Below are positions 1-7,551 of a stretch of DNA of 37,721 nt, one piece after another. The notes under the pieces are model-generated. The model saw only the letters and a list, made by a program, of their open reading frames with translations. It was not told the DNA's origin and did not search any database. The stretch lies in assembly GCF_002086455.1 (NCBI RefSeq), contig NZ_MVHC01000033.1, positions 1 to 37,721 on the forward strand, given 5' to 3'. The DNA comes from Mycolicibacter algericus DSM 45454. Lineage in GTDB: Bacteria > Actinomycetota > Actinomycetes > Mycobacteriales > Mycobacteriaceae. The position numbers were made by a program, and so were the translations under genes. Within the stretch, counting starts at the first letter, position 1. Each line of letters starts with the position of its first letter.

Positions 1-412
1 GCGCCATCAACGCTGATGGCGTCGTCGACATCCTCGATCAATTGGCTCTGACCTACGGGGCTCCGCACTACGTGCGGTTCGACAACGGCCCGGAGTTCGT
101 CGCCCATGCGGTCAACGACTGGTGCCGGTTCAACGGCACCGGCTCACTGTTCATTGATCCCGGATCACCTTGGCAGAACGCCTGGATCGAGTCATTCAAT
201 GGCCGCCTGCGAGATGAGCTGCTCAACTCCTGGCGCTTCGACTCGCTGTTGGAAGCCCGGGTGATCATCGAGGATTGGAGGATCGACTACAACGCCAACA
301 GACCGCATTCGGCCCACCACGGACTCAGCCCTGCCGAGTTCGCCTTACAGTGGACCTCGACCCACCAACCCCAAGCCGCATAGCGACTGGACCACCAAAC
401 GGGTCCCCCTCA
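1..412 (+). mobile_element. IS3-family insertion sequence, 3' portion (5' part off-window)
   Basis: The window opens inside an IS3-family element. Its OrfB reading frame ends at 383, and a likely right terminal sequence ends at about 412 with CCCCTCA, the CA-3' end typical of IS3-family elements. Read from outside, the terminus begins TGAGGGGGACCCG. The left terminus, orfA and target duplication lie outside the window, so the exact boundary is inferred. The base after 412 resumes a PE-PPE coding frame, which supports the boundary. It is not the same element as the one at the right edge of the window. Confidence 0.75.
3..383 (+). CDS. IS3-family transposase OrfB, C-terminal part of the DDE integrase core (5' truncated by window)
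   Basis: This is the C-terminal part of a DDE transposase that catalyses cut-and-copy movement of the element. The frame is open to the window edge, so the TTG at 42 is internal and not a start. The second catalytic Asp lies in the FDNGPEF motif and the catalytic Glu in WIESFNGRLRDELL. Exactly 35 residues separate them, the D-35-E spacing of the rve/integrase core. After that come a hydrophilic helix and the usual NxxRPH and GLSPAEF ending of IS3 transposases. The PGSPWQNAWIESFNGRLRDE signature places it in the IS407/IS2-like branch rather than with IS6110. No defect is visible in the part present, so activity depends on the missing 5' half. Confidence 0.9.
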   Translation, partial: AINADGVVDILDQLALTYGAPHYVRFDNGPEFVAHAVNDWCRFNGTGSLFIDPGSPWQNAWIESFNGRLRDELLNSWRFDSLLEARVIIEDWRIDYNANRPHSAHHGLSPAEFALQWTSTHQPQAA

Positions 413-1763
413 CGGCGTTATGAACCTCACCACCGACGAATCGATTGCCCGCGGCGGTCAGATCCTCGCGGCGAACATCGAGAACCAGATCGCCGCCGGC
501 ACCGTGGACGCCGCGAACCCGCTGGTAGTTTTCGGCTACTCGCAAGGCGCCAACGTTGAGACAACCGCCATGCAGCAGATTCACGCGGCCGGCGTTCCTT
601 CCGAGGCGGTCCACTTCGTCATGGTGGGAAATCCCGCGAACCCCGACGGCGGCTTCCTGTCGCGCTTCGCCGTTGATATCGACGGCGCCATGCCCACCTA
701 TCCCGCGCTGGGGATCACGTTCAGCGGCGCCACGCCGACGGATTTGTATCCGACCGACATCTACACCTATGAATACGACGGCTTCGCCGACTTTCCGCGC
801 TACCCCATCAACTTGCTCGCCGACCTCAACGCCATCTTGGGTATGGCGTTCAACCACGGCGGTTACCTCAGCCCCGCTGCTGTGGATTCCGCGTTCCTGC
901 TCGGCACCGACGGCCTCACCAGCTACTACATGATTCCGTCTGAGACGCTGCCGCTGCTGGCCCCGCTGCAGTTCATCCCGTTCATCGGGAAGCCGCTGTA
1001 CAGCCTGTTGGAACCAGCCACCGCGGTGCTGGTCAACCTCGGATACGGCTGCATCGACAACTCCTGGTGTGAGGTCCCACTTCCGGATGGAGAACCCGCC
1101 ACATTCGCCTCCTATGGCCCGTTCCCGTCACTTGATGTCGACGAGGTACTCAACGCGCTTTGGAACGGTCTGCAGCTGGGCGTCAGCAACGCCATCGCCG
1201 ACTTGCAGGATCCCAGCTACGGGCCTTCGATCATGGACGTTCCGGTGCTGCGTCCGATGCTCGAGTCGGCGTATAACGTGGTCGGGGCCGATCCCTCCGG
1301 CGATCCCGGCGCGATCGGCGATCTCACCGGAGACCAACTGTGGCTTGGCATCGTCAGTCAGCTCGGAGCCGACGGACAAGCCTTCGAACTGCTCCAGGGT
1401 GCATTTCCCGGCATGATCCCCGACCCGCCCACCTCGTTGACGGGCATTGTCAACGACATCGCCGTCAACATCGGGAATGACTTCGCGACGCTGATCCCCA
1501 TCGCCAACACCGTGGCATCCCTGTTCACGACAATCCCCAGTCTTACAATAAGTTTCATCGCGCAAGAAGCGCAGAGCGGCAACCTACTCGAAGGACTCGG
1601 GAACGCATTCTCCGCACTCGTGGGACTTGCACCGATAGCCCTCGGAGTCGGTACGGTCGTACCGGTCATTGAGGCATTGGCGATCAACGCGCTCAACTTT
1701 GTGGAGTTGTTCGACCCGAACGCGCTGCAAGATTTGGCAGCCCTACTGGTCGACGTCCCCTGA
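413..1763 (+). pseudogene. PE-PPE domain (cutinase-like serine hydrolase) gene, 5' end removed by the IS3 insertion
   Basis: Reading from 413, right after the IS terminus, the frame gives GVMNL and then a PE-PPE alpha/beta-hydrolase domain. An ATG at 420 exists, but nothing resembling a signal peptide or the first hydrolase strand precedes it. The nucleophile elbow is intact as GYSQG, encoded near 535-547, followed by VHFVMVGNPANPDGG and YDGFADFPRYP, all family hallmarks. Against the intact paralogue at 16865-18241, about 115 N-terminal residues are missing. The C-terminus is longer than in that paralogue and ends in a hydrophobic Ala/Leu/Val-rich segment. No frameshift or internal stop is visible after the break. 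The in-frame stop upstream is the transposase TAG at 381-383. A short product from 420 is possible, but export and folding are unlikely. Confidence 0.8.
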
Positions 1764-1796
1764 CTACCCGGGCCGCCGCCGTACTGAACCGGTTGG

Positions 1797-2462
1797 CTAG
1801 CCGGAGTGTGCGCCCGGCGCCCGCACCACCAGCGGTACGCCGGGGAAGTACGCGGCCATCTCGGTACGCGCACGGCGCAGCGCGGCGGTGCCGTAGCCCT
1901 TCTTGCGATGTTCGGGTTGGATCCAGATCCGCACGTTCACCTCGCCGCGGTTGAGGTCGCCGAAGACCATGCCGACCTTCTGCGCACCGTCGATGGCGAC
2001 GAACAACGCGGCATCCTCGTCATCCACCCGGGACAGCGCGGAGCGGATCTCGTCGTCGAGCCCGCCGGCCGGAGCGCCGGACCCGTCGCCGCTGGCGCCG
2101 ACGTCGGTGGTCCGCAGCTCGAAAATGTCACGATCCGGTTCGCCGGCGAACGGGCGGAGCAGCAGTGTCTCCCCGGAGCTGGCCGGGCGGTCGCCGAGGG
2201 TGAAGGTCAGCTCGTTGTTGAGATCGTCGAGTTCGGCGGCGATCCGGCTCCGGGAGTCCTTGGTCAGCTGATCCAACGACATCCCGATCACCGCTTCGCA
2301 GCCTGCCGGTGAGGTGCCGAGCAGGTTCGCGATCGCCTGCACCGCAGACGCGCGGTCGTCCGAGTCGACGATCACGTCGAGCACCTCATGGCGCCGTTCC
2401 ATGGCTTTGAGCAGGGCATCGGTGATCTCTCGGCGGGAGACGGCACGATCGACAGCGGTCAT
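1797..2462 (-). CDS. GNAT acetyltransferase with an N-terminal helical domain resembling the GyrA/ParC dimerisation region
   Basis: The 221-residue protein has two parts. Residues about 18-85 form a helical segment (KAMERRHEVLDVIV, then AVQAIANLLGTSPAGCEAVIGMSLDQLTKDSR) whose pattern matches the long helices near the C-gate dimerisation region of type IIA topoisomerase A subunits. Residues about 95-221 look like a GNAT fold. The acetyl-CoA loop is RKKGYGTAAL, preceded by a beta-strand (VNVRIWIQPEH), giving the R-x-x-G-x-G pattern. The substrate is unknown. The ATG at 2462 sits 6 nt after a TAGGCT hexamer (2469-2474, minus strand), which suggests a leaderless transcript. The gene converges on the broken PE-PPE gene with a 33-nt gap and lies upstream of nothing obvious in an operon. 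The GNAT call is good; the topoisomerase likeness is my reading. Confidence 0.8.
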   Translation of the reverse strand: MTAVDRAVSRREITDALLKAMERRHEVLDVIVDSDDRASAVQAIANLLGTSPAGCEAVIGMSLDQLTKDSRSRIAAELDDLNNELTFTLGDRPASSGETLLLRPFAGEPDRDIFELRTTDVGASGDGSGAPAGGLDDEIRSALSRVDDEDAALFVAIDGAQKVGMVFGDLNRGEVNVRIWIQPEHRKKGYGTAALRRARTEMAAYFPGVPLVVRAPGAHSG

Positions 2463-2510
2463 GGTGTCAGCCTAGACCGAAGCCGGGGCCGCCGCATGAG
2501 CCCGGCGATG

Positions 2511-2816
2511 CTATTCGGGCAGCCGCAGCTCGGGTTTCTCAACCTCTTCGATGTTGACGTCTTTGAAGGTGACCACGCGTACCTGCTTGACGAACCGCGC
2601 CGGCCGGTACATGTCCCACACCCAGGCGTCGGCCAGTCGCAGCTCGAAATACACCTCGCCGTCGGCGTTGCGCGGCACCATCTCGACGCTGTTGGCCAGG
2701 TAGAACCGCCGCTCGGTCTCCACGACGTAACTGAACTGGCCCACGATGTCCTTGTATTCGCGGTACAGCGAGAGTTCCATCTCGGTTTCGTACTTCTCGA
2801 GATCTTCCGCACTCAT
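2511..2816 (-). CDS. DUF2469 family protein (Rv2901c-like)
   Basis: This 101-residue acidic protein starts MSAEDLEKYETEMELSLYREYKD and ends in a KDVNIEEVEKPELRLPE tail. It matches the conserved actinobacterial DUF2469 family (Rv2901c in M. tuberculosis) in length and position after rnhB. No enzymatic motif is visible and the function is unknown. It contains several Trp/Tyr residues in the middle (DAWVWDMYRPARFVKQVRVVTF) that suggest a small beta-rich fold. Only 7 nt separate the rnhB stop from its ATG, so it is very probably the last gene of a lepB-rnhB-DUF2469 operon. Confidence 0.85.
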   Translation of the reverse strand: MSAEDLEKYETEMELSLYREYKDIVGQFSYVVETERRFYLANSVEMVPRNADGEVYFELRLADAWVWDMYRPARFVKQVRVVTFKDVNIEEVEKPELRLPE

Positions 2817-2823
2817 CGGGCAC

Positions 2824-3528
2824 TCATCTGCTCAGTCGTCCTTCTGCTCGGTCCGTCCCCATTGTCCCTGTCGCGGGGGCTAGCGCCGCCACGTTGCGCA
2901 CGTTGATGAACGAGTAGCGATGCTGGCCACAGGGCCCCAGGGCCGCCAGTGCCGCAGTGTGCGCAGCGGTGGAGTACCCCTTGTGGTCGGCGAAGCCGTA
3001 GCCGGGATCGTCCAGTGTCGCCATGTAGCGGTCGCGGCTGACCTTGGCCAGCACGCTCGCCGCGGCGATGCAGGCGGCCGCGCCGTCACCGCCGATCACC
3101 GGCAGCGACGGCATCGGCAATCCCGGCACCCGGAACCCGTCGGAGAGCACGTAACCGGGCCGCAGGGCCAGCCCGGCCACCGCGCGCCGCATGCCCTCGA
3201 TATTGGCCACGTGCACACCGCGCGCGTCCACGTCGGCCGGCGGGATGAACACCACGTGGTAGGCCAGTGCATGCCGGCGGATCAGCGGGAACAACTGCTC
3301 GCGGGCGTTGGCGGTGAGCCTCTTGGAATCGTCGAGCGCCGCCAGCGCGGCGGGTCTGCCCGGCCCGAGCACACAGGCGGCCACCACCAGTGGTCCGGCA
3401 CAGGCACCGCGGCCCACTTCGTCGACGCCGGCCACCGGCCCCAGCCCACTGCGGTACAGCGCCGACTCCAGGGTCCGCAATCCCGGTGAGCGGCGGATCA
3501 CTGTGCGCGGCGGCCAGGCCGGGGCCAT
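2824..3528 (-). CDS. rnhB: Ribonuclease HII
   Basis: RNase HII cleaves the RNA strand of RNA-DNA hybrids and nicks at ribonucleotides misincorporated in DNA; it acts in the cytoplasm. The 234-residue product begins MAPAWPPRTVIRRS. It carries the GVDEVGRGACAGPLVVAA block with the first two catalytic acids (Asp-Glu), LDDSKRLT, the central VLSDGFRVPGLP and ACIAAASVLAKVSRDRYM. The ATG at 3528 was chosen because it lies 2 nt after the lepB stop and matches the mycobacterial N-terminus. A longer frame that overlaps lepB is implausible. The C-terminus is shorter than the M. tuberculosis protein as I remember it. It is translated between lepB and the DUF2469 gene with very tight spacing. Confidence 0.95.
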   Translation of the reverse strand: MAPAWPPRTVIRRSPGLRTLESALYRSGLGPVAGVDEVGRGACAGPLVVAACVLGPGRPAALAALDDSKRLTANAREQLFPLIRRHALAYHVVFIPPADVDARGVHVANIEGMRRAVAGLALRPGYVLSDGFRVPGLPMPSLPVIGGDGAAACIAAASVLAKVSRDRYMATLDDPGYGFADHKGYSTAAHTAALAALGPCGQHRYSFINVRNVAALAPATGTMGTDRAEGRLSR

Positions 3529-3530
3529 CG

Positions 3531-4379
3531 CTACGGGCCCTGCTGCGGGTTGATCGCTTTCACCGGCCCCCACCGCGACGGCGGCCAGGCGATGAACCGG
3601 GTCTTGCCGATCACGTTGCTCACCGGCACGGTGCCCGCGTCGAGGTCCTCGCCGGTGCACAGAACCCGGTGCCGCAGATCGGGCTGGACCGCCACGGTGT
3701 CGCAGTGCGACCGCGAGTCCGACGAGTGGGTGCGGTTGTCGCCCATCACCCACAGTCGGCCGTCCGGCACGGTCACCGGACCGAACTCATTGCCCAGGCA
3801 GGGGTAGACCATCGGGTCGACCATGAGGGTGGCCGGATTCAGGTAGGGCTCGTCGAGCGCCTTGCCGTCGACGGTCAGGCCGGTGTCGTTGCGGCACTGC
3901 ACCGTCTGACCACCCACCGCAATGACCCGCTTGACCAGATCGTTCTCGTCCGGCGGGACGAATCCGATGAACGACAGCGCGTTCTGCACCCAGCGGATCG
4001 CGGTGTTGTCCGACCGGATCGACTTGTATCCCACATTCCACGACGGCGGCCCCTTGAAGACGACGACGTCGCCCGGGCGCGGGGCGCTGAACCGGTAGGT
4101 GACCTTGTCGACCATGATCCGATCGCCGACGCAGCCGTGGCAGCCGTGCAGCGTCGGCTCCATCGACTCCGACGGGATGAGGTAGGGACGCGCCACGAAC
4201 GTCAACACGAGGTAGTACAACACCAGCGCGGTCGCCACCAGGACGACCGATTCGCGCAGCGTGGTGCGCTTGCGATCGTCGGGTGCCGCTGCCTCTGCCG
4301 CGTCGGCCTCGACGTGGTCGGCCTCGGGCTGGTCGGCCTCGGGAGTGTTCTCGGGTGACGAGCCCGCGGTTTCGGTCAC
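3531..4379 (-). CDS. lepB: Signal peptidase I
   Basis: This membrane-bound serine protease removes Sec and Tat signal peptides outside the plasma membrane. The 282-residue protein has an acidic, disordered N-terminus (residues 1-35), one transmembrane segment (about 43-63) and the box B motif PSESMEPTL with nucleophile Ser72. The general base is Lys150 in LVKRVIAVGG, and box E is GDNRTHSSDSR (213-223). The GTG start at 4379 is preceded by TACCCT, 6 nt upstream, so lepB may have its own leaderless promoter as well as read-through from rplS. The gap to rplS is 86 nt. It overlaps nothing and is followed by rnhB after 2 nt. A Cys-rich loop (HGCHGCVGD) after the active Ser and the paired cysteines later are usual for mycobacterial LepB. 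Confidence 0.95.
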   Translation of the reverse strand: MTETAGSSPENTPEADQPEADHVEADAAEAAAPDDRKRTTLRESVVLVATALVLYYLVLTFVARPYLIPSESMEPTLHGCHGCVGDRIMVDKVTYRFSAPRPGDVVVFKGPPSWNVGYKSIRSDNTAIRWVQNALSFIGFVPPDENDLVKRVIAVGGQTVQCRNDTGLTVDGKALDEPYLNPATLMVDPMVYPCLGNEFGPVTVPDGRLWVMGDNRTHSSDSRSHCDTVAVQPDLRHRVLCTGEDLDAGTVPVSNVIGKTRFIAWPPSRWGPVKAINPQQGP

Positions 4380-4385
4380 GAGATC

Positions 4386-4391
4386 AGGGTA
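4386..4391 (-). promoter_or_regulatory. Candidate -10 element of a leaderless lepB promoter
   Basis: TACCCT on the minus strand lies 6 nt before the lepB GTG, the spacing expected when transcription starts at the start codon. This would allow lepB-rnhB-DUF2469 expression independent of rplS. Inferred from spacing only. Confidence 0.4.
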
Positions 4392-4465
4392 GTGACCGTG
4401 TCAGCAGTGCCGGAGACCGACCGCAGGCGGTAGCCCGACCGCAGGCACCGGCACGGACGCGCGAG

Positions 4466-4807
4466 TCAGCGCTTCTCCTTGATCTTGGCCTTCTTGCCGC
4501 GCAGTTCACGCAGGTAGTACAGCTTGGCGCGCCGGACGTCACCGCGGACCACGACGTCGATGTGGTCGACGTTGGGCGAGTGCACCGGGAAGGTGCGCTC
4601 GACGCCGACGCCGTAGCTCTCCTTGCGGACGGTGAACGTCTCGCGGACGCCGCCACCCTGCCGCCGCAGCACCACGCCCTTGAACACCTGGATGCGCTCC
4701 TTGGTGCCCTCGATCACCTTCACGTGCACGTTGACCGTGTCGCCGGGGCCGAAGGCCGGGATGTCGTCGCGCAGCGACGCCTTGTCGACGATGTCCAGCG
4801 TGTTCAT
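4466..4807 (-). CDS. rplS: 50S ribosomal protein L19
   Basis: L19 lies at the 30S-50S interface of the ribosome. The 113-residue protein begins MNTLDIVDKASLRDDIPAFGPGDTVNVHVKV and carries the family core ERIQVFKGVVLRRQGGG, FTVRKESYGVGVERTFP and the basic tail LRELRGKKAKIKEKR. The start at 4807 has an AGGAAG ribosome binding site about 9 nt upstream; the longer frame upstream is leader. In enterobacteria rplS ends the rpsP-rimM-trmD operon. Here it is separated from trmD by lppW on the other strand and has its own promoter. The leader is about 150 nt and has a strong hairpin at 4846-4872. Confidence 0.97.
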   Translation of the reverse strand: MNTLDIVDKASLRDDIPAFGPGDTVNVHVKVIEGTKERIQVFKGVVLRRQGGGVRETFTVRKESYGVGVERTFPVHSPNVDHIDVVVRGDVRRAKLYYLRELRGKKAKIKEKR

Positions 4808-4845
4808 TGCGGAAACACTTCCTCGCGGGTCGCGGCTGCCGACCG

Positions 4846-4872
4846 GTCTGCGCGCACAGTGCGCGTGCAGAC
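4846..4872 (-). promoter_or_regulatory. Hairpin in the rplS 5' leader
   Basis: The arms GTCTGC/GCAGAC continue into GCGCA/TGCGC after a 2-nt bulge, giving an 11-bp stem with a CTG loop, ending about 39 nt before the rplS ATG. No U-tract follows. It could be an autoregulatory or attenuation structure; function is inferred only. Confidence 0.4.
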
Positions 4873-4969
4873 GGTAACCGAGCCGATGGGTTCGGGCCTG
4901 TTGTCGCATCGTGGGTGACCGGGACGCCGGGGCCCACTGCAGAATCAACTGCCGGGCGACAACTGCTCA

Positions 4970-5003
4970 ATTGTGCCAGACGCGGCGCAACCAGCGAAAT
5001 CGC
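4970..5003 (-). promoter_or_regulatory. Probable rplS promoter with extended -10, shared with rpsP
   Basis: On the minus strand the element reads GCGATTTC, GCTG, a GC-rich spacer and then TCTGGCACAAT. CACAAT preceded by TGG fits an extended -10 box. Nearly the same string occurs upstream of rpsP at 8209-8243: 11 of 11 bases match at the -10 end and most match across about 35 bp with one indel. The 4808-5182 stretch holds no gene. It contains this promoter, the rplS leader with its hairpin and, on the plus strand, the lppW promoter region, with TAATCT at 5094-5099 as a -10 candidate. Confidence 0.55.
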
Positions 5004-5182
5004 GCAAATCGCCGCTGGTAGTTACCGCGGGGGCCACCGGACGCGTGATAAGTCTGGTGAGAGGTGGACTGCACGATCTCGTTGCGCACGCGGTAATCTA
5101 TCCGGCGGGCCGATGGCAGCAGTGTGGCGAGCCCGTAGATGTCGATTACCCGACTCATGCCTGTTGAGGAGGCCTACCCGCC

Positions 5183-6088
5183 GTGCGGCCATCGATGCTC
5201 CTGCTGACTGTCGTCATGGTGATCTCGACGGTGGTATTCGGCTGCGACGAGAAGGTCTACGGCGCCGCCGCGACACGTCCCCCGCAGTACCGAGCGCCTG
5301 AAGTGGCACCGGTAGCCACCGCGATCGAAGCACCCCGAGCCCCCGCGATCCCGCCGGTCGCCGTGGTCGACGGGCTGGCGGCCCGCATGCAGGATGCGAC
5401 GGAGGAAGCGGCCAAGGCCGGTGCCAACATCTCGGTGGCCGTGCTGGACCGGATCTCACATCAACTGGTCACCAACGGCAACACCCACTCCATCGCCACC
5501 GCGTCGGTGGCCAAGCTGTTCATCGCCGACGATCTGCTCCACGACGCCGACGGCGCGTTGTCGGCGGACGATCAGGCCGCCCTGGACGTCATGCTGCGGT
5601 CCTCCGACGACGGCGCCGCCGAGACGTTCTGGAACCGGCGCGGCGGCAACGCGATCGTCACCCGGGTGGCCGGCCGCTACGGCCTGGCCGGTACCGGACC
5701 GCCATCCAACGGCGCCTGGTGGAACACCATCAGCACCGCACCGGACCTGGCCCGCTACTATGACATGCTGCTCAACGGCTCTGGCGGCCTGCCCGCCGAC
5801 CGGGCCAACATGATCATCAGCGAGCTGGCACAGTCCACCCCGACCGGCATCGACGGCTATCCGCAACGGTTCGGGATCCCCGAGGGCCTGTACAACGAAC
5901 CGGTGGCGGTCAAGCAGGGCTGGATGTGCTGCATCGGCAATAACTGGATGCACCTGTCAACCGGCGTGGTCGGCGCGGACCGGCGCTACGTGGTGGTGAT
6001 CGAGTCGCTGCAGCCCAGCGACGACGCCACGGCGCGGGACACCATCACCCAGGCCGTCAAGACCATCTTCCCCGGCGGCCGGATCTAG
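5183..6088 (+). CDS. lppW: LppW-like lipoprotein with serine beta-lactamase/DD-peptidase fold
   Basis: This is a predicted exported lipoprotein. A signal peptide (residues 1-20) ends in a lipobox, VVFGC, with lipidated Cys21, followed by an Ala/Pro-rich linker to about residue 60. The folded domain has the penicillin-recognising triad: S108-V-A-K111, S141-D-D143 in place of SxN, and K244-Q-G246 in place of KTG. The altered second and third motifs raise doubt about beta-lactamase or carboxypeptidase activity. LppW in M. tuberculosis occupies the same place between rplS and trmD. The GTG start has GAGGAGG about 11 nt upstream. Its TAG stop overlaps the trmD stop on the other strand within one CTAG at 6085-6088. 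Confidence 0.88.
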   Translation: MRPSMLLLTVVMVISTVVFGCDEKVYGAAATRPPQYRAPEVAPVATAIEAPRAPAIPPVAVVDGLAARMQDATEEAAKAGANISVAVLDRISHQLVTNGNTHSIATASVAKLFIADDLLHDADGALSADDQAALDVMLRSSDDGAAETFWNRRGGNAIVTRVAGRYGLAGTGPPSNGAWWNTISTAPDLARYYDMLLNGSGGLPADRANMIISELAQSTPTGIDGYPQRFGIPEGLYNEPVAVKQGWMCCIGNNWMHLSTGVVGADRRYVVVIESLQPSDDATARDTITQAVKTIFPGGRI

Positions 6089-6771
6089 TCGAGCAGGTCG
6101 GGCCGGCGTTCCCTGGTGCGCTGCAGCGCGGCCTCATGGCGCCAGGCCTCGATGCGCGCGTGATCGCCCGAGAGCAGCACCTCGGGCACCCGCAGGCCAC
6201 GCCAGTCCGGCGGCCGGGTGTAGCTGGGCCCCTCCAAGAGTCCATCGCGATCCGGCGAATGCGAATCATCGTGCTGCGAAGCAGGATTCCCCAACACGCC
6301 GGGCATCAGCCGCAGCACCGCCTCGAGCATCACCAGCACCGCCGACTCGCCGCCGGCCAGCACATAGTCGCCGATCGAGACTTCTTCGACCCGCATCCGC
6401 CGAGCGGCGTCGTCGACGACCCGCTGGTCGATGCCCTCGTAGCGCCCGCAGGCGAACACCAGATGCTGTTCCCGGCTCCACCGCTGCGCGGTGGCCTGGT
6501 CGAACAGTGTCCCGGCCGGCGTCGGTATGACGAGAACCGTTTGCTCCGAACAGATCTCGTCGAGCGCATCTCCCCAAACCGGGGCCTTCATCACCATCCC
6601 CGGCCCCCCGCCATACGGGGTGTCGTCGACCGAGCGGTGCACATCGTGGGTCCAGCGTCGCAGATCGTGAACGGCCAACTCGACCATTCCGGACTCGATC
6701 GCCTTGCCCGGCAACGATTGCCGGATCGGGTCCAGATAGGCCGGGAAGATCGTGACGACGTCGACCCTCAC
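6085..6771 (-). CDS. trmD: tRNA (guanine-N1-)-methyltransferase TrmD
   Basis: TrmD makes m1G37 next to the anticodon of tRNAs reading CNN codons and so prevents +1 frameshifting. The 228-residue SPOUT-type protein shows VDVVTIFP at the start, DDTPYGGGPGMVMK, FACGRYEGIDQRV, VEEVSIGDYVLAGGESA (the trefoil-knot SAM site) and LLEGPSYTRP. The GTG at 6771 was chosen because it begins the conserved VRVDVVTIFP and overlaps the rimM stop as GTGA, typical translational coupling. The longer frame starting at 6810 would invade rimM. It is the last gene of the rpsP-KH-rimM-trmD operon, and its stop shares the CTAG palindrome with the convergent lppW stop. Confidence 0.97.
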   Translation of the reverse strand: MRVDVVTIFPAYLDPIRQSLPGKAIESGMVELAVHDLRRWTHDVHRSVDDTPYGGGPGMVMKAPVWGDALDEICSEQTVLVIPTPAGTLFDQATAQRWSREQHLVFACGRYEGIDQRVVDDAARRMRVEEVSIGDYVLAGGESAVLVMLEAVLRLMPGVLGNPASQHDDSHSPDRDGLLEGPSYTRPPDWRGLRVPEVLLSGDHARIEAWRHEAALQRTRERRPDLLD

Positions 6772-7289
6772 GACGACAGCTCCAGCAGCCCGTCGGGCGG
6801 ATCGATCCACACCAGCTGCTCGGCCAGCGACACCGAGGTGACGATCGCCGAGACGAACGGCACCAACAGCTCTGCGCCGTCGGTGCGGCGGACCGCCAGC
6901 AGCTCTCCGGCCCCGGTGTGCAGCACCTCGGTCACCGTGCCGATATCCTCTCCCGCCTCAGTACGCACCCGCAGACCTTCGAGCTGATGGTCGTAGTAGG
7001 TGTCGTCCTCATCGATCGGCGGCAGATCCGCCGAGTCGATCACCAGCAGGCTGCCCCGCAGCGCGTCGGCCGCATCGCGGTCCGACACCCCGGCCAGCCG
7101 CACCAGCAGCCGCGAGCCGTGCGGGCGCACCGCGTCGACCACCACATCGCGCGGCTGCTCACCACGCTTCCTGGCGCACAGCACGGCGCCGGGAGTGAAT
7201 CGCTCGTCCGGGTCGTCGGTACGGACATCGACCACGACCTCGCCGGTGATGCCGTGGGCCTTGACGACGCGGCCGACCGTCAGCTCCAT
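6768..7289 (-). CDS. rimM: Ribosome maturation factor RimM
   Basis: RimM binds S19 and helps 30S head maturation. The 173-residue protein begins MELTVGRVVKAHGITGEVVVDVRTDDPDERF, the standard RimM N-terminal beta-barrel signature. The PRC-barrel half is marked by YYDHQLEGLRVRTEAGEDIGTVTEVLHTGAGELLAVR and the closing LLVPFVSAIV. The start is 11 nt after the KH gene stop. Its TGA overlaps the trmD GTG, linking synthesis of a 30S assembly factor to a tRNA methyltransferase. The length is normal and nothing is odd. Confidence 0.97.
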   Translation of the reverse strand: MELTVGRVVKAHGITGEVVVDVRTDDPDERFTPGAVLCARKRGEQPRDVVVDAVRPHGSRLLVRLAGVSDRDAADALRGSLLVIDSADLPPIDEDDTYYDHQLEGLRVRTEAGEDIGTVTEVLHTGAGELLAVRRTDGAELLVPFVSAIVTSVSLAEQLVWIDPPDGLLELSS

Positions 7290-7300
7290 GAGCCGGTCGG

Positions 7301-7543
7301 CTATCGGTCGGTGTCGACCACGTCCACGCGGATGCCGCGTCCACCGATACCGGCGACGAGGGTGCGCAACGCAGTGGCGGTGCGACCACCGCGACCGATC
7401 ACCTTGCCCAGGTCGTCGGGGTGAACGTGAACCTCGACGGTGCGGCCGCGCCGGTTGGTCACCATGTCTACGCGAACGTCATCCGGGTTGTCGACGATGC
7501 CGCGCACCAAGTGCTCGACGGCATCAGCCACCACTGCACTCAT
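7301..7543 (-). CDS. khpA: KH-domain RNA-binding protein (KhpA family, Rv2908c-like)
   Basis: This 80-residue protein is a single KH domain with the GKVIGRGGRTATALR nucleic-acid-binding loop (G-x-x-G) near residues 46-60. It ends VDVVDTDR. Members bind RNA and in some Gram-positives act with KhpB/EloR in cell-elongation control. In actinobacteria it sits between rpsP and rimM, as here, with 8 nt to rpsP and 11 nt to rimM. The symbol follows the family name; the function in this organism is inferred. Confidence 0.9.
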   Translation of the reverse strand: MSAVVADAVEHLVRGIVDNPDDVRVDMVTNRRGRTVEVHVHPDDLGKVIGRGGRTATALRTLVAGIGGRGIRVDVVDTDR

Positions 7544-7551
7544 CGTCGCGC

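Noticed and set aside
413..1763. PE-PPE frame as a complete gene from ATG 420
   Set aside because: It lacks the signal peptide and the start of the hydrolase domain and directly abuts an IS terminus.
2824..3753. Longer RNase HII frame starting at 3753
   Set aside because: The added N-terminus is an Arg/Gly/Pro-rich translation antisense to nothing conserved and overlaps lepB by over 200 nt; the 3528 ATG fits family and spacing.
6085..6810. TrmD starting at 6810
   Set aside because: It would invade rimM; GTG 6771 is coupled to the rimM stop and begins the conserved sequence.
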